A stretch of DNA of 22,500 nucleotides from Stramonita haemastoma (GCA_030674155.1 CM060326.1:26008858-26031357), one strand, 5' to 3'. Positions 1 through 10,281 are shown, counted from the stretch's first letter. Numbers and translations are program-made. The notes: a model not told the origin generated them from the sequence alone.

Positions 1-200
1 AAAGTAAAATAAGCTGGGGTGGTTTCATTGTGGGTCATTGGGTACACCTAGACCACACAGTCCAGGCAAATAAAATAGTTATTCACGATCACTTATCTAA
101 TTAAACTTTCCTGGGGTCTTTGCACACGCCTTAAGACTACAACTTTGACCTTAAACTAAAACTTTGCACACACCTTAGACCTGGTTTATACCGATATTAT
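1..200. other. Non-coding sequence, nothing recognised
   Basis: AT-leaning unique-looking sequence with stop codons in all frames. No homology to a known element was recognised. Confidence 0.5.
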
Positions 201-278
201 GTATATATATATATATTATATATATATATATATTAATATATATATTTATATATATATATTATATATATATATATATAT
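201..278. repeat. (TA)n low-complexity array
   Basis: About 78 bases of almost pure alternating T and A, interrupted by a few TT or AA steps. It is self-complementary and could extrude a cruciform. Confidence 0.9.
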
Positions 279-720
279 CGTTACATACTCTTCATCAACA
301 GTGACTATCCTGCAATAACACCACAATAATTATCGTGTTCTTTGACTGTTACTCTGATCTCGTCAACCTCAGTGTTGGTCTTTTTGTTCATAGAAGCATG
401 AAGTTGGAGCAAAAATTTGGCACCTAAGGAGGTGCCTCACCTATTGAAACTCCGTGACTAAACAGTCAGTATCGTCAACTAGAGGGACAGACGTTTGATA
501 TCTTGCGTATAATTTATTAGCTCAGAACAGAGGCCAGTCCATACCACCAAATTTACCCAGCAGCAGCGCACGGCCCTTTTGTGAGAAGGAAACCTCAAGG
601 TGCCCTAACATAGATAAGCTCCCAATGGACCTCTGACCCTGAGGAGGCACGATGACGCTGAATACAGCTGGAGGGGAATGATCATAATAATGCTTGGTGC
701 GTAAAGAACACAAACAACAG
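279..720. other. Non-coding stretch, nothing recognised
   Basis: No coding frame, RNA gene or transposon signature was seen. A small hairpin lies at 419-436, with arms GGCACCT and AGGTGCC and a 4-base loop. The open frame on the minus strand that enters this stretch comes from the neighbouring purine tract and is not a gene. Confidence 0.45.
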
Positions 721-1650
721 GAATAAAGAATGGGATAATGAAAGGAATAAAGACAGGAATCAGAAAAAAAAGTAAGAAAAGAAATAAAAAAAAACGAATG
801 AAAGAAAGAAAAAGAAAAAGAAAGCAGCAATAAAGAAAGAAAGTGAAAGAAAGAGAGAAAGCAGAAAGAAAGAAAAAAAGAAAGAAAGAAAAAAAAGAAA
901 GCGAAAGAAAGAAAGAAAGCAGGAAGAAGAAAGGAAAAAAGAAAGACTGAAGGAAAGAAAAAGGAAGCAAAAGAATAAAAAAGGAAAAAAAGAGAAAGAA
1001 AGAAAGAAAGAAAGAAAGCGAAAGAAAGAAAGCAAAAAGAAAAAAGAAAGAAGAGAAGAAAGAAAGAAAGAAAGAAAAGAAAGAAAGAATAAAAGAAAGA
1101 ACGAAAGAATGAAAGAAAGAAAAAAAGAAAAAAAGAAAGGAACAAAGAGAAATACCGATTTACAAAAGGGATAATCCAAAAGATGAACAGAAAGAAAAGA
1201 ATAACGAAAAGAAAGGAAACAAAGGACACGAATGAAACAAACAAAAGAAAAACACGAAATGAAAGTGAAAAAACAGAAAGAAAGATGAAAAGAGAGACAA
1301 ATATCAATTAAAATAATAAAAGAAAAGTAACTCACAAAGGAGAACAGTGAACAACACAAGTGCAAAATAACAGACAGACAGAAAGAACAAAGACCAAGAA
1401 GAAAGGCGGAAAGAAAACAATCTAAAGAAAAGAGAAGAGGGAAAGAAACGAAGATTACGAACAGTAAAGCCTGACAGAAAAGACCAGAAAAATGAAAGAC
1501 AGACGAAACAACAAAGATATAAAAGCCCCAAAACAACTTGAGGAAGAGAGAGGGAAAAAAATAAAAAAGAAATTAAAAAAAAAAACAAGAAGAAAGGGGA
1601 GAAACAAACGAATAACGAAAAAAAGCATATCAAAGAAAACAAAAGACTAA
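721..1650. repeat. Long polypurine (AAAG)n-type tract
   Basis: Roughly 900 bases are almost entirely A and G on the plus strand. The region is densest in AAAG units at about 765-1140 and degenerates into mixed A/G-rich sequence with scattered C and T towards 1650. All long minus-strand frames here translate to Phe/Leu/Ser low complexity and have no protein domain. A homopurine-homopyrimidine tract of this length could form triplex (H-DNA) structures; that is inference. Confidence 0.9.
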
Positions 1651-1654
1651 AAGT

Positions 1655-1681
1655 TTGACGCCTTTCGGGCTAATAAAACAC
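1655..1681 (+). other. Possible LINE-type 3' end hairpin with TAATAAA
   Basis: A short GCC-TTTC-GGGC hairpin is followed directly by TAATAAA. Some CR1-like retrotransposons end in a small hairpin followed by an A-rich tail, and a similar GGCTAATAAAG occurs near 11800. Nothing upstream is recognisable as LINE coding sequence because it is the purine tract, so this is a weak call. Confidence 0.2.
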
Positions 1682-1712
1682 ACATGACGGAAATGCTGCT
1701 AGATTGGCCGCT

Positions 1713-1807
1713 GTCTTTGATTCTGGATGTCCATCAAAAAATCGAAAGGATTGGAAGCCAGCATGTGTCTTTGATGTCGAGTGTCTGTCAGTTTCTCTTT
1801 GATTCAT
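1713..1807 (+). repeat. Unnamed dispersed repeat, copy C (partial)
   Basis: This segment resembles 9328-9454 and 6308-6379. It has a first TCTTTGAT near 1714 and a second near 1768. The 54-base spacing nearly matches the 56 bases in the copy at 9328. AGCCAG precedes the second TCTTTGAT, as at 6297, and CAGTTTCTCT follows it, as in the 6308 copy. The overlapping 65-codon open frame has no protein resemblance and is probably chance. Confidence 0.45.
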
Positions 1808-2209
1808 ACCAGGTTTTCGCTCTTTCTCTTTTTCAATTTGTTCTTTTTACGTTTTGTTCATTATTTTTTTTAGTTTCTTAAGCATGGACTTGACTCTATC
1901 AAAGAACTATGGCGGTTCAAATGAAGCGGAATATAATGTATGTATATAAACTAGTATGACATGAACAATGGGCATTAAATTTCTTCAAAACAAGTGTGAT
2001 TTTGAGTGAGCAGAGTGACATAATTCTTTAACAAGCAAGTCTAACGTTGTGGATACTTGAAACCAGGAATTGATTAAATGATACCAAAAAGTCTAACCTG
2101 TAAGCGTTCTGCTTTGAGTTTCAAGTAGACTATTTCAAGATTGTAACATTTTTTGTATCTGGCATGGGATGACAGCTATCTTTTAAAAGACGTTTTGCAA
2201 AAGAAATGA
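1808..2209. other. Non-coding stretch, nothing recognised
   Basis: AT-rich sequence with no sustained open frame and no recognised element between the dispersed repeat and the CT array. Confidence 0.5.
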
Positions 2210-2378
<169 letters not shown>

Positions 2379-2560
2379 CTAAAATGTGAATCTAATTGTT
2401 CGAGATTTAAAACCAGCTTGTTTAATTACTGAATGAATCTCTCTGATCTGACGTTCCTTTCTCCAAACATGTATTGAACCCAAACACGTATTGAAGTGAT
2501 CTCTTATCAACACTATTATTGTCACTCAGCATGTGTCTTGCATTTTGTCGAAGTCGTTGT

Positions 2561-2676
2561 TCATATCATCATCATCATTATCATCATCATCACCATCATC
2601 CTCATTAGCCTCTTTTTGTCATCCTCATCGTAGTTTGTGTTATCTTAATTAGCATCATCATCATCATCATCATTCT
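2561..2676. repeat. Interrupted (CAT)n trinucleotide repeats
   Basis: Two blocks of CAT/ATC triplets, at about 2565-2608 and 2651-2674, are separated by roughly 40 bases of degenerate sequence. Imperfection suggests an old array. Confidence 0.85.
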
Positions 2677-2783
2677 TGTTATTATTAATATAATTATTTA
2701 CATGACTAGATGATCGGATGATTTTTTTTATTTTTTTAATTTTTTATTTTATTTTATAAAAATATTAATATTTGCAAAAGTAT

Positions 2784-2870
<87 letters not shown>

Positions 2871-2893
2871 TCTCTCCTTCTCTCTTCTCTCCT
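2784..2893. repeat. (CT)n microsatellite
   Basis: About 110 bases of CT dinucleotides, with one CC interruption near 2828 and CTTCTC degeneration at the right edge. Confidence 0.95.
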
Positions 2894-3015
2894 GTTGGTA
2901 TTTAAATTTGTATTCCTATATATTCTTTGTTTTTGATTTTTTTTTCGTATTCTTTAAAAAAGAAATTGTTCGTTGATTGGTTGAGAGTTTTTTGTTGTTG
3001 GTTATTTATTCTTTT

Positions 3016-3115
3016 ATGCCCAGAGGGCTGGTTGTAAAAAAGCATGTTTGCTTATGCTATTACCCTCTTTAAATAACATTTATTCAATTCAATTCAATTC
3101 AATTTAGTTCAATTC
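3016..3115 (+). mobile_element. LINE/SINE 3' tail fragment ending in (ATTCA)n
   Basis: A GCCC-AGAG-GGGC-like hairpin is followed by GTTGTAAAAAAGCAT, GCTTATGCTATTACCCTC and TTTAAATAA, then about five ATTCA units. The block matches in order the 3' ends of the SINEs in this window (GGATGTAAAAAAGCAC, GCTTATTCCATTATCCTC, ATATAAA). Only this 3' part is present, so it is a severely 5'-truncated insertion. Whether the parent was a LINE or a SINE cannot be told. Confidence 0.6.
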
Positions 3116-3172
3116 TCTCTCTTTCTCTCTCTGCTCCCCCTTCTCTCTCTCTCTTTTCTCTCTCTGTCTCTT
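3116..3172. repeat. CT-rich simple repeat
   Basis: Interrupted CT dinucleotides directly follow the ATTCA tail of the preceding element. Confidence 0.8.
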
Positions 3173-3675
3173 CCCTAATCATTTTAGTATTGTTCTATCA
3201 GCAATGATTTTACACGCTTCCCTTATTAAAAAAAAACCCTACAAACTGTACAAACAGAGAAAAAAGCAGAATTTTTCAGGGGTATACCTTTCCGACTCTT
3301 TTACTCTCCAAAAAGTTGTAAGTTGTATGGGAATAGAACAAATATAGTGTAGTCTGAATGCTCAGGTATCTAAGGCATTCCTGCTTCCAATCAGCATTAC
3401 TTTGAACCAATGCTCATGATCAAAAGAAGCTGGCTCCTTCACCACCTGTGCAGTGATATTTCATTCTTTTTATTATTATTATTTTTTTTTTTTTACTTTT
3501 GTTTGGATAGCTGTTTAATTATTTGTTCGTTCACTGGCTGACATTTTATTTCTAATTACTGCTTTAGTTATTTACTCTTAACATGTCTGCTTGTGTTATG
3601 TCTGTAAGCATCACATCTTTCCCAACACACAGAACCTATAAATTATTCGTAGTCTATAAAAACTTCTTTGTTATC

Positions 3676-3679
<4 letters not shown>
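3173..3679. other. Non-coding stretch, nothing recognised
   Basis: AT-rich sequence with short A and T homopolymers. No domain-bearing frame and no repeat family was recognised. Confidence 0.5.
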
Positions 3680-3713
<34 letters not shown>

Positions 3714-3768
3714 AGAGAGAAGAGAGGAGAGACGGAGAGACAGAGAGACAGAGAGACAGAGAGAGAGA
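3680..3768. repeat. (GA)n microsatellite with GACA interruptions
   Basis: About 50 bases of pure GA are followed by GAGACAGA-type units. The open frame running through it is Arg/Glu low complexity and not a gene. Confidence 0.95.
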
Positions 3769-4360
3769 AAGCACCCTGCCTCCAGAATTTAATCTCACTG
3801 GAAAGAAACAGTGTCAATCAAGGCAAACATTATGTGTGTAAAAAATACAAGTTTAGAAAATCACCAGCATATTATTTCATTGTTAACAGTGCAGCTGCTT
3901 TTTTCTGCTATGGGCCAGTGCAGCAAAGCACTTAAAGCACTGTCAGAGCAGGGAAATGAACCACACAGTTTACACCCATGCAAGGAAGGAAAATCTCTGG
4001 TCAGTGCCCCACTTCAAAGGAACAGACTCGCTGCCAGTCATTTTCATTCCTGGCACTAGAACAAGATCAAAGTCGGCTACCTCACACATTACTATCTTCC
4101 CACTCGTTTTTTAAAGAAAAAAAGTGAAGTCCGTTAAGTAAAAGAAATGGAAAAAAGAAAGATAAAAAGCATATTGTGATTTATGAATACTTAAGCTGTT
4201 GGCCTTTTTGAATTAAATCACTCAGTACAATTTTTTATTACAGCAATGATATTTTTCAAACTATTTTTTCTGATTAATTTTTGCTTCATGTTGTTTTTTA
4301 TTGTTTGTTTCTTTCTTTCTTGGGCTCTTTTTCTCTAAAGGGAAAAAATATGCTTGTGTG
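3769..4360. other. Non-coding stretch, nothing recognised
   Basis: An 82-codon frame at 3811-4059 resembles no family I know and lacks supporting codon or splice evidence. The rest is AT-rich with no recognised element. Confidence 0.4.
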
Positions 4361-4396
4361 TGTGTGTGTGCGTGCTTGTATACATGTGATACATGC

Positions 4397-4438
<42 letters not shown>

Positions 4439-4542
4439 GAGATAGAGAGATAGATAGATAGAGAGATAGATAGATAGAGAGATAGAGAGAGAGAGGACAG
4501 AGACAGAGACAGGGACAGAGAGACAGAGAGAAGACAGAGAGA
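4358..4542. repeat. (GT)n then (GATA)n then (GA/CAGA)n compound array
   Basis: A short GT run at 4358-4372 is followed by GATA tetranucleotides at about 4396-4490 that drift into GAGATA, GA and GACAGA units. Minus-strand frames are Leu/Ser/Tyr/Ile low complexity. Confidence 0.95.
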
Positions 4543-4630
4543 GGGCAAGGCAAAGGCAAGGCAAATTCTTTTATTTCGAGGTAATGAATAGGCACTAGTG
4601 TGCTTTTTTACATCCAGTCCCCGCCCTTAT
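4543..4630 (-). mobile_element. LINE/SINE 3' tail fragment, minus strand
   Basis: Read on the minus strand, GGGGACTGGATGTAAAAAAG, AGTGCCTATTCATTACCTCG and AAATAAAAG are followed by a short CTTGCC-type repeat. This matches the 3' end shared by the SINEs at 8447 and 12845, which have GGACTGGATGTAAAAAAGC. The sequence upstream of the tail does not match the SINE body, so the parent element may be a different one that shares the same 3' end. Its terminal repeat abuts the GA/GATA array. Confidence 0.65.
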
Positions 4631-5047
4631 CAGCGGTTAGACCAAGATAAAAACACATCATCTAACTAAACAACAACAATGATAAATTGATCCAAATATC
4701 AAAAACAAGAAACCGTACCCAGTAGCAACAACAGACAAAAACTGGAGCTTTCGCAGGTGTGTATGCGAGTGGTATGCAAACATTTGTCGACAATTCCAGT
4801 CTTGGAGCACTTGATTATACGTTTGTATTCTCATGCCTCTTCAGATCATAGCTATATTCAAAAGCTATGAATTATAGACCCGATGGGGAACATAATGGAC
4901 TACTGGTTTGCATGTGTGCTTGATGGCCTATTGACGATGATGAAGCACCTGTAAAAGGAGTACTGGCAATAATATGCTCCACCCTCTGATAACAGGCACA
5001 CGTGCAGTAGGGGCCAGGTGATCCTTTTGTTCCAGGTAGTAATCGTC
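4631..5047. other. Non-coding stretch, nothing recognised
   Basis: Mixed composition, no sustained open frame. It could include the body of the minus-strand element whose tail lies at 4543-4630, but I see no coding match. Confidence 0.4.
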
Positions 5048-5278
5048 GCTGTCTCAGTTTGTTTGTCTGTCCGTCTGTCTGTCTTTCTTTCTCTGTCTCT
5101 GTCTCTCTGTCTGTGTTTCTATCTGTCTGTCTGTGTCTCTGTCTATTTGTCTGTTCTTCTCTGTCTCTTCTCTCTCTGTCTCTGTCTTCTGTCTCTCTGT
5201 CTCCCTCTCTCTCTGTGTCTCTCTCTCTGTCTCTCTGTCTCTCTCTGTCTCTCCTGTCTCTGTCTTCCTGTCTCTCTG

Positions 5279-5341
<63 letters not shown>
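5048..5341. repeat. (CTGT)n/(CT)n compound microsatellite
   Basis: Interrupted CTGT and CT units at about 5050-5280 end in about 30 uninterrupted CT dinucleotides (5283-5341). The frames here encode Leu/Ser/Cys repeats and carry no domain. Confidence 0.95.
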
Positions 5342-5344
<3 letters not shown>

Positions 5345-5637
5345 CAGGCTGTCAGTCTGTCTGGCTGTTTTGTCTCTTTATTTTATCTATGCACACGTGT
5401 GTACTCATCGTTTTATTTTACATTTTTGTGTATGTGTGAATGCGTACGTACACGTTGATGCATATAAGCTGGCATGCATTCTGCTTCTGTGATGTAGGAA
5501 CATGATAGCAACGGTAAGTTGATAGGCCGATGAGGAGAATAGTACACCGGCAACATATTTCCTACCTGGACACGATAGGGAAGATTGGAAATGGTAAAAG
5601 GGATCATTTGTTCCAGATGTCAAAATTCTCGCCTTTT

Positions 5638-5640
<3 letters not shown>
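5342..5640. other. Non-coding stretch, nothing recognised
   Basis: About 300 bases between two microsatellites. No element was recognised. Confidence 0.45.
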
Positions 5641-5692
<52 letters not shown>

Positions 5693-5805
5693 CGCGCGCG
5701 CGCGCGCTGCGGTGTGTGTGTGTGTGTGTATGTGTGTGTTGTGTGTGTGTGTGTGTGTGTTGTGTGTTTGTGCACGCGTGTGTGTGTGTGTGTGCGTGCG
5801 CGCAC
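5641..5805. repeat. (GT)n array with (GC)n core
   Basis: GT dinucleotides run at 5641-5688, then CGCGCGCGCGCGCG at about 5693-5706, then further GT with TGTGTTG interruptions and GCGC near 5798. Alternating purine-pyrimidine of this kind is the classic composition for Z-DNA. Confidence 0.95.
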
Positions 5806-5910
5806 TTCCTCGCAATTTGTGCACGTGCTGTACGTGATTGCTTAAGAGTGCATACGTGGACGACTAAAATTATGCCATTCTTTACGGGGACCAGCTACAT
5901 CCAAGAATGA

Positions 5911-6118
<208 letters not shown>

Positions 6119-6270
6119 GAGTAGGACTGAAAAACACATTACTCCAAGCTTTTGATAAGAAAGGTCTATTAAACCATACCACCCTTTAAGTGTCCTCTCT
6201 TCTAGCGCCGCAATCATGTCTGTAGATGTTGGACACTTTTATGTCATTTTTAATCACACATTTATTCTTT

Positions 6271-6450
6271 CATCCGAGACCTGGCGAAGATTAAAAGCCA
6301 GCCCGAGTCTTTGATGTTGATTTCGACCACAGTTTCTCTGATTGTGAAAGTTAATCGAACGTGAGGTTCATTTCCCATCGCCCCAAAAAGTAAGCAGACA
6401 GAGAAGTGTTTTACAAGGACAGAAAGCAGAGGCTGACTAAAAATGTAAAG
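6271..6450 (+). repeat. Unnamed dispersed repeat, copy A
   Basis: The core at 6308-6379 aligns with 9384-9454 at about four in five bases by eye, including CTTTGATG, TTCGACCA, TTTCTCTGA, TTAATC and CATTTCC in the same order and spacing. Weaker similarity continues on the left from CATCC and on the right to GTGACTAAA/GCTGACTAAA near 6440. No open frame or terminal inverted repeat was seen. Its element class is unknown. Confidence 0.55.
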
Positions 6451-6538
6451 TTGAATTTCTGTGACTAGAATCTATGTAAAGGTTTGTTCTGACAGCTTTT
6501 ATAACAATTAAAGCTAAAGTCATATGTTTGCACATGCA

Positions 6539-6800
6539 AACACACACACACACACACATATGTGTGTGTGTGCGTGTGTGTGTGTGTGCGTGCGTGCGTG
6601 TGTGTATGTGTGTGTGCGTGTTGTGTGTGTGTGTGTGTGCTTGTTTGTGTGTGTGTGCATGTGTCTGTGTGTCTGTCTTTCTGTCTGTCTATATTTCTGT
6701 CTGTCCGTGTGTATGTATCTGTGTGTCTGTATGTCTGTGTATGTGCGAGCGTGCGTGCATGCACGCATGTATTCGTGTGTGCATGCGTACGTGCGTGCAT
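6539..6800. repeat. (CA)n-(TG)n palindromic and GT/CTGT/GCAT array
   Basis: A CA run (6539-6557) switches at CATATG into a TG run, making a perfect inverted repeat of about 16 bases per arm centred near 6560. GT, CTGT, TCTGTATG and CGTGCATG units follow to 6800. Frames in both directions are Val/Cys or His/Thr low complexity. Confidence 0.95.
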
Positions 6801-7258
6801 ACCTACTTGCTTTACAGCTCGGAAATCAGCAATGAACTGATCATATCTTTGGCAACGCATTGTTCATCGTGACATTGTCACTATGGTGAAAAACGTAGCG
6901 ACCTTGAATTATTGTACAGCTACTGTGTCAGCACTACCATCTGAGCTAGCTATCATGCAAACTACTGTGCTATAATTTACATCCAGCGTTCTGTAATTGA
7001 TCGTCCGATTCATATCACTCTTTTGCTGCTTTCTCTTCAAGAAAACGACTGGTTTGGTGTTGATGTCTACTTTCAATTTTTGGCAGATAATCTTTCTTTT
7101 TTTTCAACTGCAGGTATGTGTGATGGAACAGAGAAGAATAAAGGCGATTGTGTTTTGTAGCTTTGAAAGTGTTTGCCTTTGTGCTTTTTCTTTTGTTATT
7201 GCGGTTAGGGTATTTAGAAGAAAATGGTGGAACGTTCATGAAAATCATTTATTGATTC
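6801..7258. other. Non-coding stretch, nothing recognised
   Basis: AT-rich sequence. Overlapping frames at 6997-7263 (plus) and 7015-7248 (minus) are short and have no recognisable domain. Confidence 0.45.
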
Positions 7259-7433
7259 ATTGATGTGTTGATTCACTGAGTCAATAACTGATTGATTGGT
7301 TGATTGATTGGTTCATTCGTTTCTTAAAATCTAAAACGTTCGATAATGCATTGATTGGTTGACTTGTTTGCTTGATTAGTTGATTGATTGATTAATTAAT
7401 TGATTGATTGATTGATTCATTCATTTATTCATT
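7259..7433. repeat. Degenerate (TGAT/ATTG)n tetranucleotide repeat
   Basis: Repeated TTGATTGA, TTGGTTGA and ATTCATTC units, best preserved at about 7378-7425. The level of interruption suggests an old array. Confidence 0.85.
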
Positions 7434-7820
7434 AAATACGAACTCCTCACGAACTCCTCACTTCTTCGGATTTCCTTCTGTCTCTCTTCCTAAACCAGAA
7501 GAGCAAATCAACCTTTAGTGTCCATTTAAGTGCCAATAATACTAGCTAAGAAAGCAACAACTCCAGAGATTCTACAGTTATGACAACAACAAAAATTGTG
7601 AAGATCAGTAACAGACTGCACTAAGAACTTACTTAGATTGTGCTAACACTTCCAGAGTATGGTTTTCATAGTAGAGATACTGATAAAAGATCGGCACTGT
7701 TTAACTTCGTGGAAGATGGAATGGGCAGCGGTATATTTCATGTTTTAGTAAAAGCACAGAGATACAACACACACACTCTCTCTGGCATTTCACAGTCCCT
7801 GCAAGCATTAAGCATGATTC
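7434..7820. other. Non-coding stretch, nothing recognised
   Basis: A 12-base duplication (CGAACTCCTCAC, twice from 7439) is the only local structure. No gene was recognised; the 118-codon frame starting at 7640 runs into the CA array and has no domain. Confidence 0.45.
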
Positions 7821-7960
7821 ACACACACACCACCACACACACACACACACCACACACAATACACGCGTACGCACACATGTACACACACACACATTCACAC
7901 ACACGTACGCACGCATGCACACACACTCATTCACACATACACACAAACACACACACACAT
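7821..7960. repeat. (CA)n array with CGCA/TACA interruptions
   Basis: Interrupted CA dinucleotides with ACGC and TACA units. Confidence 0.95.
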
Positions 7961-8003
7961 TTTCCTCGATATATAAGAATACTATTAAAAAGATAAGATA
8001 AAT

Positions 8004-8140
8004 GAACACACACACACACACACACGCACACACGCACGCACGTACACACACACACACAAACACACACATACACACACGTACGCTTGCACGCACGCACGCA
8101 CGCACACACGCATGCACGCACGCACGCACGCACACACACA
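8004..8140. repeat. (CA)n/(CGCA)n array
   Basis: CA dinucleotides pass into CGCA tetranucleotides (about 8085-8130). The array lies about 45 bases after the previous one and probably has a shared origin with it. Confidence 0.95.
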
Positions 8141-8193
8141 TTTTTACACTCTGCTGCCTTGTACCACAGTTTACCGGAATGAAGTAAGGGGAT

Positions 8194-8311
8194 AAGTCTC
8201 TGTCTCTGTCTGTCTGTCCGTCTATCTGTCTGACTGTATTTATGTCTGTCTGCCTCTCTGTCTGTCTGTCTGACTGACTCTCTCTGTGTCAGTCTGTCTC
8301 GTCTCTCTGTC

Positions 8312-8370
<59 letters not shown>

Positions 8371-8377
8371 TCTCTGT

Positions 8378-8446
<69 letters not shown>
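8194..8446. repeat. (CTGT)n-(CT)n compound microsatellite
   Basis: CTGT units (best at 8305-8362, about 14 copies) are followed by CT dinucleotides that end exactly where the SINE at 8447 begins. Confidence 0.95.
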
Positions 8447-8448
<2 letters not shown>

Positions 8449-8792
8449 GGGTACGGATAGCCTAGTGGTCAGAACATTGCGCTGGCAATTTGACGACCCG
8501 GGTTCAAGTCTGGTCGAGGAGATTTTTCTCCTGGAGTTAACATCAGTGCTGACTCCACTCTCCCCAAAAAGTACTTCGGATGAGACTTTAAACCGAGGCC
8601 CCGTGTGCAAACGCACGCAGAACATCTTGCGCACACGTTAAATCCTGTTCCGCTTTTCGTAAGAGTAGGCCATCGTGTGCCGGTGGGAACAGATGACATT
8701 AACAAAACTGCATACACACGAGGACTGGATGTAAAAAAGCACAAGAGTGCTTATTCCATTATCCTCGATATAAACCAATAAAAATGATAATG
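8447..8792 (+). mobile_element. tRNA-derived SINE, copy 1 (nearly full length)
   Basis: The left part is tRNA-like, with an A box (TAGCCTAGTGGT, 8458-8469) and a B box (GGTTCAAGTCT, 8501-8511) at tRNA-like spacing. A central core follows from 8577 with GGATGAGACTTTAAACCGAG and CCCCGTGTGC. From memory this resembles the widely distributed metazoan SINE core called Nin-DC; I could not search it. The right end (8723-8792) has GGACTGGATGTAAAAAAGC, GCTTATTCCATTATCCTC and an A-rich tail of ATAAA/ATGAT units. CT dinucleotides lie on both sides (up to 8446 and from 8794), consistent with insertion into a CT array. It does not encode protein. It is non-autonomous and would depend on a LINE with a related 3' end. 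Confidence 0.88.
8458..8511 (+). promoter_or_regulatory. Internal RNA polymerase III promoter (A and B boxes) of SINE copy 1
   Basis: TAGCCTAGTGGT at 8458-8469 fits the A-box pattern, and GGTTCAAGTCT at 8501-8511 fits the B-box pattern GGTTCRANNCC except for the last base. The flanking sequence does not fold as a proper tRNA cloverleaf, so this is a SINE head and not a tRNA gene. Confidence 0.8.
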
Positions 8793-8810
8793 ATCTCTCT
8801 CTCTCTCTTC
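8793..8810. repeat. Short CT tract flanking the SINE
   Basis: About eight CT dinucleotides follow the SINE tail. They match the array that abuts its 5' end and may be the far side of the split target. Confidence 0.7.
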
Positions 8811-9327
8811 TTGCTATTGTGTGTCTATTAAATTTGACATGAAAAACTGACTAAGTCCACTGCTTTATCAGATATGAATATATTTTCTATCCGTTTTCTT
8901 AACTTTAATGTTCTGCTCTTTAAGCTTTATCCATCTTAGTTCTTTTTACTTACTTGCCTGGTTAATTGCTTTCAATTTATGTTCGTTTGTTGTTGTTTAT
9001 TTTGTTGTTGTTTTTACCATTAAGGAAATAAGAAAAAAAACAGAGAGAAACCTCCAAAACATTTTTTTGTAAGAGTACTCTTGAGTTTCTTCAGGCTAGT
9101 AAAAAAATACCCTAACATCCCAGAAATCTGTTTTAATTACTTATAAACATGACATATTAGTTTCCTTATTCTAACTATAAACAGGAACCGTCCATTAAAA
9201 TCATTATTGAAAGCACACAAAAACAAATCAATTAATTGGGTTAAAACATATGACAGAATATTTTCTTTATTCAGACAATGTACCCTATATCGTAAGGAGA
9301 ACGAGAAAGCTTACCGGCTTAACTTTG
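8811..9327. other. Non-coding stretch, nothing recognised
   Basis: AT-rich unique-looking sequence. No open frame of note and no recognised element. Confidence 0.5.
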
Positions 9328-9520
9328 GTCTTTGATCAGACTCATCCAGTCCAGAATTCAAGAGGTTTAAAATAAGACCTTTTCCTTTGATGCTGAGTTC
9401 GACCAGATTTTCTCTGAACATGAAAATTAATCAAGTGCGAAGTCCATTTCCATCACAATGGATAAAATAATTTGCGCAGTGGAGTAAACAGTTCTAAAAC
9501 CACAGTGACTAAACTTAAAA
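9328..9520 (+). repeat. Unnamed dispersed repeat, copy B
   Basis: The best-aligned block, 9384-9454, matches 6308-6379 at roughly 79% by eye. The upstream GTCTTTGAT at 9328 and the following CATCC match copy C at 1713, which extends the family to the left. The right part shares GTGACTAAACTTAAA with copy A's GACTAAAAATGTAAA. No coding potential was seen. Confidence 0.55.
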
Positions 9521-9614
9521 GAAACACCACAACAAACCCAAATACATAATAATTGAACTCAATATAATGTACGGATTGACATCTATTCGATGGATCTAAA
9601 CGATCTGTGCCACA

Positions 9615-9775
9615 GTCAGTCTGTGTCTTTGACTCTGTGTCTTTACAGCCTGTCTTTCTGTCTCTGTGTCTGTCTCTGTCTGTATGTTTCTCACTCTGTC
9701 TTTTTTTGTCTCTCTCTGTTTCTCTTTTTTTTCTCTATCTCTTTGTTCTTTCCTCTCTCTCATTGTCACTGTCCC
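9615..9775. repeat. CT/CTGT-rich degenerate repeat
   Basis: Interrupted CTGTGTCT, CTGT and TCTCTTT units. The 94-codon frame through it is Leu/Ser/Phe low complexity. Confidence 0.85.
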
Positions 9776-10023
9776 TTAATTCCTTCTCATTTTCTTTTTA
9801 AGGCTGATGCTTTACCAATTGTCCGTTGTATTTACCCAGCGTCTACCTTTAAAGGAGCACTCATCAGCTTTTAGAAACAAGAACCCTAGACAATCAGAGG
9901 CCTTGATTACTTTGATTTCAATTTAATGCCTTCTCTTTGGACTTAAGTTACCTCCTCACAGACACAAAACGCAGAGCCCGTAACTTTTCTTCCTACAATG
10001 GCAGTAAATGCGCAGTCGATTCG

Positions 10024-10026
<3 letters not shown>

Positions 10027-10111
<85 letters not shown>

Positions 10112-10117
10112 AAGAGA

Positions 10118-10164
<47 letters not shown>

Positions 10165-10281
10165 GACAGAGACAGAGACAGACAGACAGACAGACAGACA
10201 GAGACAGAGAGAGACAGACAGAGACAGAGAGAGAGACACAGAGAGAGAGACATACATACAGACAGACAGACAGACAGACGG
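10027..10281. repeat. (GA)n-(CAGA)n compound microsatellite
   Basis: About 40 GA dinucleotides (10027-10118) are followed by CAGA tetranucleotides and mixed GACAGA units. This is the reverse-complement form of the CT/CTGT arrays elsewhere in the window. Confidence 0.95.

Noticed and set aside
522..1642. Long minus-strand open frames (up to 261 codons) rich in Phe, Leu and Ser
   Set aside because: They are translations of the purine tract. The near-absence of A/G on the coding strand removes stop codons; there is no domain and several overlapping frames are equally open.
3811..4059. 82-codon plus-strand frame as a small gene
   Set aside because: No recognisable domain, no splice or promoter context, and length within chance expectation.
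7640..7996. 118-codon plus-strand frame as a gene
   Set aside because: About half of it is the CA array. The unique half (about 50 residues) has no recognised domain.
8447..8520. A tRNA gene
   Set aside because: A and B boxes are present, but the acceptor and anticodon stems do not pair convincingly, and the sequence continues into a SINE core that recurs at two other sites.
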